Shown here piece after piece: positions 53,459 through 62,760 of a stretch of 64,000 nt of DNA. This stretch comes from Clostridia bacterium. GTDB lineage: Bacteria; Bacillota; Clostridia; TANB77; CAG-465. A model generated the notes under the pieces. The model saw only the letters and a program-made list of their open reading frames with translations. It was not told the DNA's origin and ran no database searches. The position numbers and the translations under genes are program-made. The DNA is taken from NCBI GenBank assembly GCA_900772475.1, contig CAAHEI010000094.1, positions 49,768 through 113,767 of the forward strand, in the 5' to 3' direction. How positions within the stretch are numbered: position 1 is the first letter of the stretch; each line of letters starts with the position of its first letter.

Positions 53459-53497
53459 AACTCACCATACAACATACTATGCTTGTATGATGAGTTT
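53459..53497 (-). promoter_or_regulatory. Hairpin holding the spoIIM ribosome site
   Basis: Minus-strand RNA: CTCATCATACAA pairs with TTGTATGGTGAG (one mismatch) over a 10-nt loop, then TTTTTAT and the spoIIM AUG. It looks like the rnhA terminator, yet the GGTGAG inside its 3' arm is the only ribosome site for spoIIM. Confidence 0.65.
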
Positions 53498-53506
53498 AGA
53501 ACCTAA

Positions 53507-53953
53507 TTATTTCATACTTTTACTTGCGGCAACAGCTAACTTATCACATCTATTATTAAATTCATTATCAGCATGTCCCTTTACTTTAATAAATTTTACA
53601 TTATGAAATGAAATTAACTTTAGTAATTTTTCCCATAAATCAATATTCTTAGCTTGTGTTTTATCTGACTTAATCCAGTTGTTTTTTTCCCATGAATATA
53701 CCCATTTATTATTTATACTGTTTACAACATATGCACTATCTGAATAAATATCCACATTACATTTTTCCTTTAGTAATTCTAATGCTTTAATCACTGCAAG
53801 CATTTCCATCTTGTTGTTTGTAGTATTTTTGTCTCCCCCTGATATTTCCTTTTCTTTTCCATTATATATTAGTACTGCTCCATATCCTCCTGGTCCTGGA
53901 TTGCCACTACATGCACCATCAGTATATATAGTAACTTTTTTTAAATTTTCCAC
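53507..53953 (-). CDS. rnhA: Ribonuclease HI
   Basis: A 148-residue nuclease that cuts RNA in RNA-DNA hybrids. The four acidic catalytic residues are in [20 protein letters not shown] (Asp), [12 protein letters not shown] (Glu), [11 protein letters not shown] (Asp) and [16 protein letters not shown] (Asp). It matches the full family length. The start is probably GTG 53953 after AAGAGG; a TTG three codons upstream is also possible. It is divergent from tmcAL. Confidence 0.94.
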   Translation of the reverse strand: MENLKKVTIYTDGACSGNPGPGGYGAVLIYNGKEKEISGGDKNTTNNKMEMLAVIKALELLKEKCNVDIYSDSAYVVNSINNKWVYSWEKNNWIKSDKTQAKNIDLWEKLLKLISFHNVKFIKVKGHADNEFNNRCDKLAVAASKSMK

Positions 53954-54058
53954 TATTCTCAACCTCTTTACTTGAATTTTATATTTTACTGTGCTAAACT
54001 TTATATATGTGTACTATACCATAATAATATACATTTTTCAATATAAGGAGAGAGATTT

Positions 54059-55249
54059 TTGAAAGTTTTAGGAATAATTGCCGAGTATAACCCAATGCAT
54101 ACTGGGCATATATATCATATATTAAAAGCAAAAGAAATTAGTAAATGTGACAGAGTTATAGTATTAATGTCGGGCAGCTTTACACAACAAGGAAATATTT
54201 CAATAATAAATAAATTTGAACGTGCAAGACAAGCTGTAGAAAATGGAGCCGATTTAGTAATAGAAATTCCTGCTGCTTTTGCATCATCTGATGCCGGAAA
54301 TTTTGCATATAAATCTGTAAGTATTTTAAATGACTTAAATATAGATGCAATCTGTTTCGGTACAGAAACAGATAAAATAGAAAAATTGAACTATATTTCA
54401 AACATTTTAACCTTAAAAGATAGCGAAATATGGAATGATATAAGAAAGCTATTAAAAAATGGTATTTCGTTTGCAAATGCAAGAAAAAATGCACTTAATA
54501 AATTTTTGGGAGAAAAAGAAATTGAAGTTTTGTCTTGCCCAAATAACATTTTAGCCATTGAATATTTAAAATCCTTAAAAATTTTAAATTCAAATATCAC
54601 TCCTTTTGCAATTCATAGAAAAAGTGACTTTAATAGCGAAACACTAGAAAATTGTTACACAAGTAGTACAAGTATACGCAAAGCTTTAGAAAGAAATTAT
54701 AATCTTCAATATATACAAAAATATCTGCCCGAAAATGTTTTTGAATATTTAAAAGGAAATAAAGCAACTTTTAATAATAATTTTTTTGAAATTCTAAAAT
54801 ATAAAATAATGTCTATGAACAAAAGTGAACTAGAAAATATAAATGGAATAAGTGAGGGTATTGAAAATAAAATAAAAAAAGAAATTTGTGATTCATATTC
54901 ATATGATGACTTCATTTTTAAAATAAAGTCAAAAAGATATGAGCTTAGTAAAATCAAACGAGTTCTTATTAATATTTTACTTAATATTTCTAAGGAAAAT
55001 TTTAAATTACTTAAAGAAAATAGATCTAATTATGCTCATATTTTAGCCTTTAATCACAATAACAAAGATATATTATCATATATATCAAAAACTTCAAATA
55101 TACCAATTATATCATCTTTAAATAGTAAAAAAATATCCTATTTAAATAAATACCAAAAATTGTCACTTGATATAGATATATATGCATCTAACATTCATAG
55201 TATGTTAAATAAACAAAAGTTAAACAAAGACTATACAAATTTTATTTAA
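54059..55249 (+). CDS. tmcAL: tRNA(Met) cytidine acetate ligase
   Basis: A 396-residue nucleotidyltransferase-fold protein that makes N4-acetylcytidine at the wobble base of elongator tRNA-Met. Motifs: GIIAEYNPMHTGHIYHI at the N-terminus, VLMSGSFTQQGNISIINKFE, and ADLVIEIPAAFASSDAGNFA. The helical C-terminal half is typical of the YlbM group. The start is a TTG after AAGGAGAGAGATTT. The terminator overlaps its last codons. Confidence 0.93.
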   Translation: MKVLGIIAEYNPMHTGHIYHILKAKEISKCDRVIVLMSGSFTQQGNISIINKFERARQAVENGADLVIEIPAAFASSDAGNFAYKSVSILNDLNIDAICFGTETDKIEKLNYISNILTLKDSEIWNDIRKLLKNGISFANARKNALNKFLGEKEIEVLSCPNNILAIEYLKSLKILNSNITPFAIHRKSDFNSETLENCYTSSTSIRKALERNYNLQYIQKYLPENVFEYLKGNKATFNNNFFEILKYKIMSMNKSELENINGISEGIENKIKKEICDSYSYDDFIFKIKSKRYELSKIKRVLINILLNISKENFKLLKENRSNYAHILAFNHNNKDILSYISKTSNIPIISSLNSKKISYLNKYQKLSLDIDIYASNIHSMLNKQKLNKDYTNFI

Positions 55250-55263
55250 TTTGTATAGTCTTT
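55226..55263. terminator. Bidirectional terminator after tmcAL
   Basis: A perfect 15-bp stem (AAAGACTATACAAAT / ATTTGTATAGTCTTT) with an 8-nt loop. It overlaps the tmcAL stop and also serves the convergent gene at 55273. Confidence 0.9.
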
Positions 55264-55272
55264 ATGTTTTTA

Positions 55273-56058
55273 TTATATAGCTACGCTTGTAATATTAACA
55301 ATTTTTGATGTATCTTGTGTTTCAAGTTCAAACATTTTTAATAATTTTGCAGGATTAACATCAATATATACTTTATCCTTTTTTGTATATACAACTAAGT
55401 CCTCAATATTGCTTTTTAAAATTTCTGCATATTTACTTGAATTATTTTTGATATCTGCCGCTTTTACCTTTGAACCTGTAGAATCTGTATATGTTATATC
55501 AACCGATTCTTCTGCAAATTTATTTATCACAGCTTTTGTAACATTATCGATCTTTACATTATATATATTAAATACATCTTCATTTTTTATTTTTTCATTG
55601 CTTTCTATACTTAAATTTATAGAATATGAACTTTCTGAAATAATAGTATCAGATTTTTTTACAGTTTCTTTTGTATATACTGATAAAATTCCTTTTTCAG
55701 CATTAGTTCTTACTACATTTGTCTTTTTATTTCCACCATCAATTTTTAATTTAGTAAATTCAATTTGTTTATCTGTGAATTTTGTTATATCATCTGAATC
55801 ATTTTTCTTAAAGGTTACTAATTTCACTCCACTTGTATCATCTTTAGCAACACTCACATAGTCATCAACATTATACTCTTTTGAATATATATCGACTTCA
55901 TCTTTTTTTTCTTCTTCTTTTTGTCCAAAATTATTTAAAGCTCCCATATCGAATTTGATTACACCAAGTTTTACACCAGCAAATCCAATTCCACCAACTA
56001 TTAATAACATTACAACAATTGTAACTATAATAGCCACAAATGCATTTCCTTTTTTCAT
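55273..56058 (-). CDS. Membrane-anchored protein with extracellular domain
   Basis: A 261-residue protein: short basic start, one helix (AFVAIIVTIVVMLLIVGGIG), an acidic linker (QKEEEKKDEVD), then about 190 residues rich in beta structure and Lys/Asp (KILKSNIEDLVVYTKKDKVY at the C-terminal end is typical). Probably a lipid-free, single-span protein facing the wall. No family recognised. The ATG follows GGGGGGAAAAT. It lies between the ribosomal operon and tmcAL, with its own terminator. Confidence 0.7.
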   Translation of the reverse strand: MKKGNAFVAIIVTIVVMLLIVGGIGFAGVKLGVIKFDMGALNNFGQKEEEKKDEVDIYSKEYNVDDYVSVAKDDTSGVKLVTFKKNDSDDITKFTDKQIEFTKLKIDGGNKKTNVVRTNAEKGILSVYTKETVKKSDTIISESSYSINLSIESNEKIKNEDVFNIYNVKIDNVTKAVINKFAEESVDITYTDSTGSKVKAADIKNNSSKYAEILKSNIEDLVVYTKKDKVYIDVNPAKLLKMFELETQDTSKIVNITSVAI

Positions 56059-56129
56059 ATATTTTCCCCCCAATTAAGTTATACATATATATCTTAACAA
56101 AAATTACAACATTTTTCAACAGGTAATAT

Positions 56130-56167
56130 AAAAATAGTGTAAAACTTTAACATTTTACACTATTTTT
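56130..56167 (-). terminator. Terminator of the infA-rplQ operon
   Basis: AAAAATAGTGTAAAA / TTTTACACTATTTTT, 15-bp stem with an 8-nt loop, A- and T-rich on the outside. 7 bases beyond the rplQ stop. Confidence 0.9.
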
Positions 56168-56173
56168 ATATAA

Positions 56174-56698
56174 CTATATTAGTTCTATTATTGCCATTTC
56201 AGCTCCGTCACCTTTTCTTGGAACTAATTTAACAATTCTTGTATAACCACCTGTTGCTTTTTCATATTTAGGTGCTATTTCATTAAATAATTTTTCTGTT
56301 AAATCAACAGTATTACCATTGAAATCACTTATTTTATTTAAATGTCTAAACATTTTTTTTCTAGCAGCAAGTTTTGATGGTTTATCAACATTTTTATTTT
56401 CTTTAACTACTTCTCTTACTATTACCTCATATTTTTTTCCATTTTTAGAAGTTTTAGTTTCTTTTACTTTTTTACCATTTTTATCTAGTTTTGCTCTAGA
56501 TACTGTTTTTTCCTTAACTTCAAAATTATCTTTTTCTTTTATTGCTAAATCTACTAAGCTATCAGCAATAGGTTTAACTTCCTTTGCTTTAGCAAGTGTA
56601 GTTTCTATTTTTCCATTAAGGATTAAAGATGAAACTAAATTGTTAAGCATGGCGCTTCTGTGAGAAGTTACTCTTGAAAGTTTTCTTGTTCCTGGCAT
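56174..56698 (-). CDS. rplQ: Ribosomal protein L17 with an internal insertion
   Basis: A 174-residue bL17 of the large subunit. The conserved ends are present: [20 protein letters not shown] and [20 protein letters not shown]. Ordinary L17 is about 115-130 residues; here about 50 extra lysine-rich residues (roughly 57-107, with [20 protein letters not shown]) are inserted between [10 protein letters not shown] and [10 protein letters not shown]. Last gene of the operon, 19 bases after rpoA. Insertions of this kind occur in some Clostridia. Confidence 0.95.
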   Translation of the reverse strand: MPGTRKLSRVTSHRSAMLNNLVSSLILNGKIETTLAKAKEVKPIADSLVDLAIKEKDNFEVKEKTVSRAKLDKNGKKVKETKTSKNGKKYEVIVREVVKENKNVDKPSKLAARKKMFRHLNKISDFNGNTVDLTEKLFNEIAPKYEKATGGYTRIVKLVPRKGDGAEMAIIELI

Positions 56699-56717
56699 TT
56701 TGCTTATCCTCCTTTAA

Positions 56718-57665
56718 TTACTCGTCCTTATTTTTAAATTCAAGTCCAAGTTCTGCAATTTTATTCATTACTTCATCTAGTGATTTTTTACCTAGATTTC
56801 TAACTTTTATCATATCTTGTTCAGATTTATTTACTATATCTGCAACTGTATGTATACCTGCTCTTTTTAGACAGTTATATGATCTTACTGAAAACTCTAA
56901 ATCCTCAATTGATGTTTCTAAAATTTTATCTTTCATAGATAGTTCTTTTTGAGACATTATTGACATATTTTTAGCTATTTCTGATAAATCAATAAACATT
57001 TCTAAATGTTCATTTAAAATTTTAGCAGCCATACTTAAAGCTTCATATGGTTCTATAACACCATTTGTCCAAATTTCAATAATTAATTTATCAAAGTTTG
57101 GATCTTGACCAACTCTTGTTTTTTCAACTTGGAAATTGACTTTTTTAACAGGTGTAAATATTGAATCAATTGGTAAAACATTTATAGCCTCCATTGAATC
57201 TTTTTCTCTTTTTCCTTCAACATATCCTCTACCTTTTACAGCAGTCATTTCAATATCTAATTCTGCACCCTCATCAACATAAGCAATATGTAAATCTTTG
57301 TTTACAACTTCTATTGTTGAATCAGTTATAATATCTCCAGCTGTAACCTCACATGGTCCTTTAGCTTTTATAGTGATATCTTTTTTATCCACATCACTAG
57401 ATTTTAAACATACCTGTTTTAAATTAAGTATTAAATCTGTAACATCTTCTGTAACTCCTGGTATTGTTGTAAATTCATGAGTTACTCCTGCAATTTTTAT
57501 TGTATTTATAGCATATCCTGGTAGTGATGAAAGAAGAATTCTTCTTAGTGAATTACCAAGTGTAATTCCGAACCCTCTTTCTAGAGGCTGTGCCTCAAAT
57601 CTTGCATAAAATGTGTCAGCGTTAACTTCAACACATTTTATTTCAGGTCTTTGCATTTCAACCAT
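56718..57665 (-). CDS. rpoA: RNA polymerase alpha subunit
   Basis: A 315-residue subunit with both domains: the N-terminal dimerisation part (FEAQPLERGFGITLGNSLRR, LPGYAINTIKIAGVTHEFTT) and the C-terminal helix-hairpin domain (SYNCLKRAGIHTVADIVNKS, VRNLGKKSLDEVMNKIAELG). Ribosome site GGAGGAATTAAA. Lies between rpsD and rplQ in the standard order. Confidence 0.98.
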   Translation of the reverse strand: MVEMQRPEIKCVEVNADTFYARFEAQPLERGFGITLGNSLRRILLSSLPGYAINTIKIAGVTHEFTTIPGVTEDVTDLILNLKQVCLKSSDVDKKDITIKAKGPCEVTAGDIITDSTIEVVNKDLHIAYVDEGAELDIEMTAVKGRGYVEGKREKDSMEAINVLPIDSIFTPVKKVNFQVEKTRVGQDPNFDKLIIEIWTNGVIEPYEALSMAAKILNEHLEMFIDLSEIAKNMSIMSQKELSMKDKILETSIEDLEFSVRSYNCLKRAGIHTVADIVNKSEQDMIKVRNLGKKSLDEVMNKIAELGLEFKNKDE

Positions 57666-57729
57666 TTTAATTCCTCCTTTAATACGCTCTGATTACACGT
57701 ATTATATATAACTTAATTAAATGATTTAA

Positions 57730-58359
57730 TTAGTTCTTAGAGTATAACTCAACGATTAGACTTTCTTGAACTTCAAGATCAACATCTTCTCTAGTTGGTT
57801 TTCTTAAAACTTTTGCCTCTGTTCTATCTTTATTTAATTCTAACCATGCTGGTACTGCTTTTAATTTGTTAGTTTCCATTACAGAAACTACTGTTTTATT
57901 ATCTTTTTTAGCATCTCTTAAAGAGATAACATCTCCTACTTTACAAATATATGAAGGGATGTTTACTTTCTTACCATTAACATCTAGTACTTTATATCCA
58001 ACTAGTTGTCTTGCTTCAGCTCTTGAAGTACCAATTCCCATTCTGTATGCTACATTATCAAGTCTAAGTTCTAATTGTTCGAATAAGATATCTGAAGTTA
58101 CTCCTTCACGTCTGAAAGCTTCTTCATAATATTTTCTAAATTGAGATTCTGAAACCCCATAATATTCTTTAGCTCTTTGTTTTGCTCTTAATTGAAGACC
58201 ATATTCTGATAATTTTACTCTATTTTTACCATGTTGTCCTGGAGCATAAGATCTTCTATCAATTGCACATTTATTTGAATTACATCTTGTGCCTTTTAAG
58301 AAAAGTTTTGTACCTTCTCTTCTGCACTTTTTACATACTGCATCTGTATATCTTGCCAT
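57730..58359 (-). CDS. rpsD: Ribosomal protein S4, zinc-binding form
   Basis: A 209-residue small-subunit protein with the four-Cys zinc site at its start (CKKCRREG...TRCNSNKCAID) and the S4 domain (LELRLDNVAYRMGIGTSRAE). It is a primary 16S rRNA-binding protein and, in Bacillus, controls its own operon. Ribosome site GGGGGTGTAAATATAAA. The zinc-binding C+ form is common in Clostridia. Confidence 0.97.
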   Translation of the reverse strand: MARYTDAVCKKCRREGTKLFLKGTRCNSNKCAIDRRSYAPGQHGKNRVKLSEYGLQLRAKQRAKEYYGVSESQFRKYYEEAFRREGVTSDILFEQLELRLDNVAYRMGIGTSRAEARQLVGYKVLDVNGKKVNIPSYICKVGDVISLRDAKKDNKTVVSVMETNKLKAVPAWLELNKDRTEAKVLRKPTREDVDLEVQESLIVELYSKN

Positions 58360-58377
58360 TTTATATTTACACCCCCA

Positions 58378-58770
58378 CTATACTCTTCTTCTCTTTGGTG
58401 GTCTACAACCATTATGTGGTATTGGAGTAACATCTTTTATCATGTTTATTTCCAATCCAGCTGTTTGAAGTGCTCTTATAGCTGCTTCTCTTCCAGAACC
58501 AGGTCCTTTTACAAACACTTCTACACTTTTTAATCCATGCTCTTTAGCTGCATTAGCTGCTGTTTCAGCTGCTTGACCTGCAGCAAAAGGAGTATTTTTT
58601 CTTGAACCTTTAAATCCAAGTCCACCAGCACTTGCCCAAGATATAACATTACCTTGAGAATCAGTCATTGTAACAATTGTATTGTTAAATGAAGATTGTA
58701 TGTGAGCTGCACCAGTTGAAATATTCTTTTTTACTTTTTTCTTTGAAACTGATTTTCTTTTATCTGCCAT
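58378..58770 (-). CDS. rpsK: Ribosomal protein S11
   Basis: A 130-residue uS11: [40 protein letters not shown], and the C-terminal [17 protein letters not shown]. Part of the 30S platform. It starts 6 bases after rpsM. Ribosome site AAAGGAGTATAGTTAGAA. Confidence 0.98.
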   Translation of the reverse strand: MADKRKSVSKKKVKKNISTGAAHIQSSFNNTIVTMTDSQGNVISWASAGGLGFKGSRKNTPFAAGQAAETAANAAKEHGLKSVEVFVKGPGSGREAAIRALQTAGLEINMIKDVTPIPHNGCRPPKRRRV

Positions 58771-58776
58771 TTCTAA

Positions 58777-59148
58777 CTATACTCCTTTCTTTCCTGCTAT
58801 TGTTTTTCTAGGACCTTTTCTAGTTCTAGCATTAGTTTTTGTTCTTTGACCTCTTACAGGAAGTCTTCTTTTATGTCTTTGTCCTCTATAGCAATTAATT
58901 TCCATTAATCTTTTGATGTTTAAAGATACTTCTTTACGAAGATCTCCTTCTACTGTATAATCTCTATCGATTATTTCTCTTATTTTTGCTTCATCTTCTT
59001 CTGTAAAATCTTTAACTCTTTTTGTTGGTTCAATACCTGCTTCTGCAAGTATTTTTCTTGATGCAGAACGACCAATTCCATATATAGATGTTAGTCCTAT
59101 TTCTGCTACTTTTTGTTTTGGTAAATCTACTCCAGCTATACGTGCCAT
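58777..59148 (-). CDS. rpsM: Ribosomal protein S13
   Basis: A 123-residue uS13: [38 protein letters not shown], and the C-terminal [19 protein letters not shown]. It contacts the 50S subunit and tRNA. GGGGGTGTAAGAGTAA precedes the ATG. Follows rpmJ by 19 bases. Confidence 0.98.
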   Translation of the reverse strand: MARIAGVDLPKQKVAEIGLTSIYGIGRSASRKILAEAGIEPTKRVKDFTEEDEAKIREIIDRDYTVEGDLRKEVSLNIKRLMEINCYRGQRHKRRLPVRGQRTKTNARTRKGPRKTIAGKKGV

Positions 59149-59167
59149 TTACTCTTACACCCCCACA

Positions 59168-59281
59168 TTAACCTTGTCTTTGTTTGTGCTTTGGATTTTC
59201 ACAAATAACTCTAACTACGCCATTTCTTCTAATCACTTTGCACTTCTCACAAATCTTTTTTACTGATGGTCTTACTTTCAT
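59168..59281 (-). CDS. rpmJ: Ribosomal protein L36
   Basis: A 37-residue protein: [20 protein letters not shown] then [17 protein letters not shown]. The zinc-ligand set CxxC...C...H shows it is the zinc-binding form. Ribosome site GGAGGAATTAAA. In the standard infA-rpmJ-rpsM order; 59282-59427 before it holds no gene. Confidence 0.96.
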   Translation of the reverse strand: MKVRPSVKKICEKCKVIRRNGVVRVICENPKHKQRQG

Positions 59282-59427
59282 TTTAATTCCTCCTTAAAAT
59301 ACTTGTTAATAAATTTAACAAAAGTAAGTTATATAATAAACATGAAACTAAAATAAAAGACATTAAGGCCATGCCTTTTACAGCCGCTCTAGTTTTATGC
59401 TTATTGCATGATTTTAATATAATAGGA

Positions 59428-59646
59428 TTATTTTCCTCTCCAAGTTATTCTACCTTTAGTTAAGTCATATGTTGAAAGTTCAAGCTTAACTTTATCTCCA
59501 GGTAAAATTTTAATGTAATGCATTCTTAGTTTTCCAGAAATATGAGCTAAAACCTCATGACCATTTTCAAGTTTAACCTTAAAGTTAGCATTAGGTAAAG
59601 CATCTGTAACTATTCCATCAACTTCAATAACATCATCTTTAGCCAC
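59428..59646 (-). CDS. infA: Translation initiation factor IF-1
   Basis: A 72-residue S1-like (OB-fold) protein: [40 protein letters not shown], and the C-terminal [13 protein letters not shown]. Starts with GTG after AGGAGGAATGAATA. It is the first gene of this operon; the usual upstream adk and map genes are not here, and a promoter of its own is present. Confidence 0.97.
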   Translation of the reverse strand: MAKDDVIEVDGIVTDALPNANFKVKLENGHEVLAHISGKLRMHYIKILPGDKVKLELSTYDLTKGRITWRGK

Positions 59647-59716
59647 TATTCATTCCTCCTATTACAAAATTTTTACTCACTTTACGCATATAAAATAAGC
59701 AAAAGTTAACATATAC

Positions 59717-59745
59717 ATTATAACTTTTTTAACTCTAATTGTCAA
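59717..59745 (-). promoter_or_regulatory. Promoter of the infA-rplQ operon
   Basis: Perfect sigma-A boxes on the minus strand: TTGACA (59740-59745), 17 bases, TATAAT (59717-59722), about 70 bases before infA. Confidence 0.92.
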
Positions 59746-59783
59746 CATTTTTTAATAATTTTATTATTTTTTCCATGCATTTA

Positions 59784-59812
59784 TTGAATTTTTTAAGTAT
59801 ATATTCTATAAT
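59784..59812 (+). promoter_or_regulatory. tRNA-Thr promoter
   Basis: TTGAAT (59784-59789), 17 bases, TATAAT (59807-59812), 12 bases before the tRNA. It is divergent from the infA promoter. Confidence 0.85.
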
Positions 59813-59824
59813 AACAATATATAT

Positions 59825-59900
59825 GCTATTATAGCTCAGTTGGTAGAGCAACAGATTCGTAACCTGTAGGTCGGGAGTTCGATTCTCCCTAATAGCTCCA
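59825..59900 (+). tRNA. tRNA-Thr, anticodon CGU
   Basis: 76 bases with a full cloverleaf: acceptor stem GCTATTA/TAATAGC, D arm TAGCTCAGTTGGTAGAGCA, anticodon loop TTCGTAA (anticodon CGT, reading ACG), T arm GGGAG-TTCGATT-CTCCC, and an encoded CCA end. The last pair of the anticodon stem is A-C, a mismatch. Its 3' end is the left border of the element that follows. Confidence 0.95.
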
Positions 59901-59909
59901 TTTGAAATC

Positions 59910-59950
59910 AACTTACGGACTTAAAAGTTCGTGAGTTTTTATTTTTATAT
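59910..59950 (+). terminator. tRNA-Thr terminator
   Basis: AACTTACGGACTT pairs with AAGTTCGTGAGTT (13 bp with two G-U pairs) around AA, followed by TTTTTATTTTTAT. A copy of this terminator lies at 63839-63866. Confidence 0.85.
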
Positions 59951-59994
59951 AAAACTTTAAAAGTTCTCTTATCACAGAAAGGAGGACTTTTTTC

Positions 59995-60273
59995 ATGCCT
60001 GAATTTAAAGTAATTGAAAATCTAAAACCTAATAAAGATTTAACCAACATCTTAAAAAACTTTAAATATAAGGTTAAATTAGGACAAATTAAAACTATCT
60101 TGCACACCAACCTACAAGTAGTAATACCTACTGAATACCAAGTTACATATCCTACTATTCTTACAATACTAGAATACAAAGTTAATGAAATATCAAATAA
60201 GCCTTTTTATATTAAAGAACATAATCAAAAGTATAATTTTAAAGAAATTGCACAATTTTTGAAAAAATTTTAA
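59995..60273 (+). CDS. Small hypothetical protein of the element
   Basis: A 92-residue basic protein: FKVIENLKPNKDLTNILKNF, a beta-rich centre (VVIPTEYQVTYPTILTILEY) and a C-terminal helix. Ribosome site GAAAGGAGGACTTTTTTC. It lies between the tRNA end and the recombinase and may be a recombination accessory or regulator, but no family was recognised. Confidence 0.65.
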   Translation: MPEFKVIENLKPNKDLTNILKNFKYKVKLGQIKTILHTNLQVVIPTEYQVTYPTILTILEYKVNEISNKPFYIKEHNQKYNFKEIAQFLKKF

Positions 60274-60299
60274 TTTTAGACTATACATTTTGCTTATTT

Positions 60300-60430
60300 G
60301 TGAGGAAACATATAGAGAAATATATTAAATTTAACTTCGTAAAACTCACTCTAATTGAGAAAATTAATAAGAACTATTAAAAATTTTCAATTTAGTGTCT
60401 GATATTTAGTGTTTGAGTGAGGAAACATAT
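60300..60430 (+). repeat. Paired 14-bp repeats before the recombinase
   Basis: GTGAGGAAACATAT occurs at 60300-60313 and again at 60417-60430, each followed by GAGA-type sequence (AGAGAAATAT and GAGAGGTATT). They lie in the leader of the recombinase gene and could be protein-binding sites. The intervening DNA shows no gene. Confidence 0.6.
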
Positions 60431-60477
60431 GAGAGGTATTTTAATATTTCTCGAAATTTAGTGAAAGGAGGAAAACT

Positions 60478-62268
60478 ATGAGATGTGGTATTTATGTAAG
60501 AGTATCTACTGACGACCAAAGAGATAATGGTTATTCTATTGATTCACAACTTAGAATGATTAAAGAATATTGTGAAAAGAATGAATATGATATTGTTGAT
60601 GTTTATAATGATGCTGGACATTCTGGGAAAGATTTGATGAGACCCGAAATGCAAAGATTACTAAAAGATATTAAATCTAAAAAGATTGATAAATTAGTTG
60701 CAATTAAAGTTGATAGACTTACTCGTAATAATTATGACGGTTTTTGGCTACTTAATTATTGTGAGGAACATGATGTAAAGATAGAACTTATACTCGAACC
60801 TTATGATGTGTCTACTGCTAATGGTGAAATGATTTTTGGGATGAATTTAGTATTTGGTCAAAGAGAAAGAAAAGAGATTGGTGCAAGAACTAAACGTGCT
60901 ATGGAAGAAATGGCATTAGAACATATTCATCCTAGCAAAGCACCTTATGGCTATATTAGAAATAAGGAAACTGGTCATTTAGAAGTAGAACCTATTGAGG
61001 CTGAAGTTGTAAAAGAAATATTTGAATTATGCAAACAAGGCAATTCTACAAGAGGTATTGCTACTATTATGAAAGATAATAATGCGTATCTAAAACAAGG
61101 AAAATGGAAATCTGATAGAGTTTATAAAATACTTACTAATTCTATTTATATTGGTATCTTTGAATATGGAAAGTACAAAAGAAAATCACAAGATATTTTA
61201 AGAGTTGAAAATTATTGTGAACCAATTATTGATGAAGTAACATGGAATGCTACTAGAAATGTTTTAGTAAAAAACAAACATTCTAACTATGGAGAATATA
61301 TTCATTTGTTTTCTGGTTTAGTAAAATGTCCTATTTGTGGTGAGATAATGTCATCATCAGAATCTTTTAAATATCCTAACGGAAAGCAAAAAGTTTATTA
61401 CCATTTAAGATGTAAAAATCATAATTGTAGTGGATTTGGACTTCATTATAATACTGAAAAAATAGAAACAAAATTAAAACAAGTATTAGAAGAATTAACA
61501 CTATTTATGCTTTCTATGGATAATGAAATTATAACTTGTAATTCTACCAAAAGCGATGATGTAAAAGATATAGAAGAAGCAATCGAAAAATTAAAATTAC
61601 AAGAAAAAAGATTAGTAGATTTATATTTAAGTTCTAATTTAGATGTCGAAACAATCAATCATAAAAATGATGTTATCAAAAAGGAAATTGATAAACTAAA
61701 TCAAAAGAAAGTTAGACTTGATCCAGATAATAATTGTAAAGAATATACAATAGAACTTGTTAAAAAATTAGATTGTGCTGAAAAAAATAACACTTTATTT
61801 TTTACTAATATTAAAAATATTGAATTTACTTTTCTTTATGATTTGTTATCAAGAGAAGCTAAAAGAGATATGATTCATAGACTTATATCTATGATAGAAA
61901 TTAAACGTGATAAAAACTACAATATTGATATTAAAGATATAAAATTCACAGATGAATTTATAACTAAAAGCAGTAAAGAATACTTAAAATATCTTAATAA
62001 TATTATGAATGACAATAATATTGGAATTAAATTTCATAAAGAAATGGATGAAATTGAGTTAAAAAATATGGAATCGAATTATGATATTTTATCAATTATG
62101 AAGATGAAAAACAAAGAATATTCTAATAAATTTTTAGAAGAATTTATTACTAAATCGCAAGAGCATTTATATATCGATGGCATTGTCAGTTGTCCATATA
62201 CTGAGAAAAATGTTATTAAAGATATTTTAATATTAGTGCCAAAAAATGAATTAATTAACACTATTTAA
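60478..62268 (+). CDS. Large serine recombinase (TnpX-like)
   Basis: A 596-residue recombinase. The N-terminal resolvase domain begins MRCGIYVRVSTDDQRDNGYS, with the catalytic Ser at residue 10 and the usual Arg residues in KVDRLTRNNYDG. The recombinase domain (about 160-280, with PYGYIRNKETGHLEVEPIEA and GNSTRGIATIMKDN), a zinc ribbon (CPICGEIM...C...C) and a long coiled coil follow. It catalyses integration and excision of the element. Ribosome site AAAGGAGGAAAACT. The frame is intact, so it may still be active. Confidence 0.93.
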   Translation: MRCGIYVRVSTDDQRDNGYSIDSQLRMIKEYCEKNEYDIVDVYNDAGHSGKDLMRPEMQRLLKDIKSKKIDKLVAIKVDRLTRNNYDGFWLLNYCEEHDVKIELILEPYDVSTANGEMIFGMNLVFGQRERKEIGARTKRAMEEMALEHIHPSKAPYGYIRNKETGHLEVEPIEAEVVKEIFELCKQGNSTRGIATIMKDNNAYLKQGKWKSDRVYKILTNSIYIGIFEYGKYKRKSQDILRVENYCEPIIDEVTWNATRNVLVKNKHSNYGEYIHLFSGLVKCPICGEIMSSSESFKYPNGKQKVYYHLRCKNHNCSGFGLHYNTEKIETKLKQVLEELTLFMLSMDNEIITCNSTKSDDVKDIEEAIEKLKLQEKRLVDLYLSSNLDVETINHKNDVIKKEIDKLNQKKVRLDPDNNCKEYTIELVKKLDCAEKNNTLFFTNIKNIEFTFLYDLLSREAKRDMIHRLISMIEIKRDKNYNIDIKDIKFTDEFITKSSKEYLKYLNNIMNDNNIGIKFHKEMDEIELKNMESNYDILSIMKMKNKEYSNKFLEEFITKSQEHLYIDGIVSCPYTEKNVIKDILILVPKNELINTI

Positions 62269-62288
62269 AGAAGAAAGGAATGATAAAC

Positions 62289-62645
62289 ATGAAAGTTACT
62301 TATACAAGAAAAGGAGATTATTTATTACCAGATTTATATTTAGAAGAAGGCGAAAATTATGGAAGACTTGGAAGATATGGAATATTAAGATTACACTTTA
62401 TTGCCCAAAACAAGCAAGCACTTTATGAGACATTATTGATTACAAATAAATTAACTCATCATCTTCTTTTAGAAAGTGATTCTTGTGAGAATTATTATAA
62501 AGAACTAATGGAAAATTATATTAAGAATGATGAAAGACTGTCTGAAAAAAACAAAGAATTAAATCCATTAGAATGGACAAAATTAATGAACAACTATAAA
62601 AACACAGCAGAAGAAATTGTCTTAAATGAATATGTTTTTATATAA
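62289..62645 (+). CDS. TnpV-like transposon protein
   Basis: A 118-residue protein matching the TnpV family of Tn4451-type elements: VTYTRKGDYLLPDLYL at the start, GRYGILRLHFIAQNKQALYE, and a C-terminal WTKLMNNYKNTAEEIVLNEY. Function unknown; it always travels with serine recombinases. The ATG at 62289 has AGAAAGGA at the right distance; an ATG at 62280 is too close to it. Starts 20 bases after the recombinase stop. Confidence 0.85.
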   Translation: MKVTYTRKGDYLLPDLYLEEGENYGRLGRYGILRLHFIAQNKQALYETLLITNKLTHHLLLESDSCENYYKELMENYIKNDERLSEKNKELNPLEWTKLMNNYKNTAEEIVLNEYVFI

Positions 62646-62660
62646 ATAATCTTTAAAAAA

Positions 62661-62760
62661 GAGGAAAAAATTATCAAAATAATTTAATCCTCTTTTTATT
62701 TTTCTTGAATATGGGAATAAAATATATGTCTAGCCAGCACTGAAAACCTACTCCCGCACG
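62661..62760 (+). repeat. Right-end repeat of the element, first copy
   Basis: About 100 bp that recur at 63895-63994. It begins with a terminator-like hairpin (GAGGA...ATTAT / ATAAT...TCCTC, then TTTTTA) after tnpV and ends with TCTAGCCAGCACTGA and ACTCCCGCAC, identical in both copies. It is probably the element's right end. The stretch 62761-62847 shows no gene. Confidence 0.75.
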
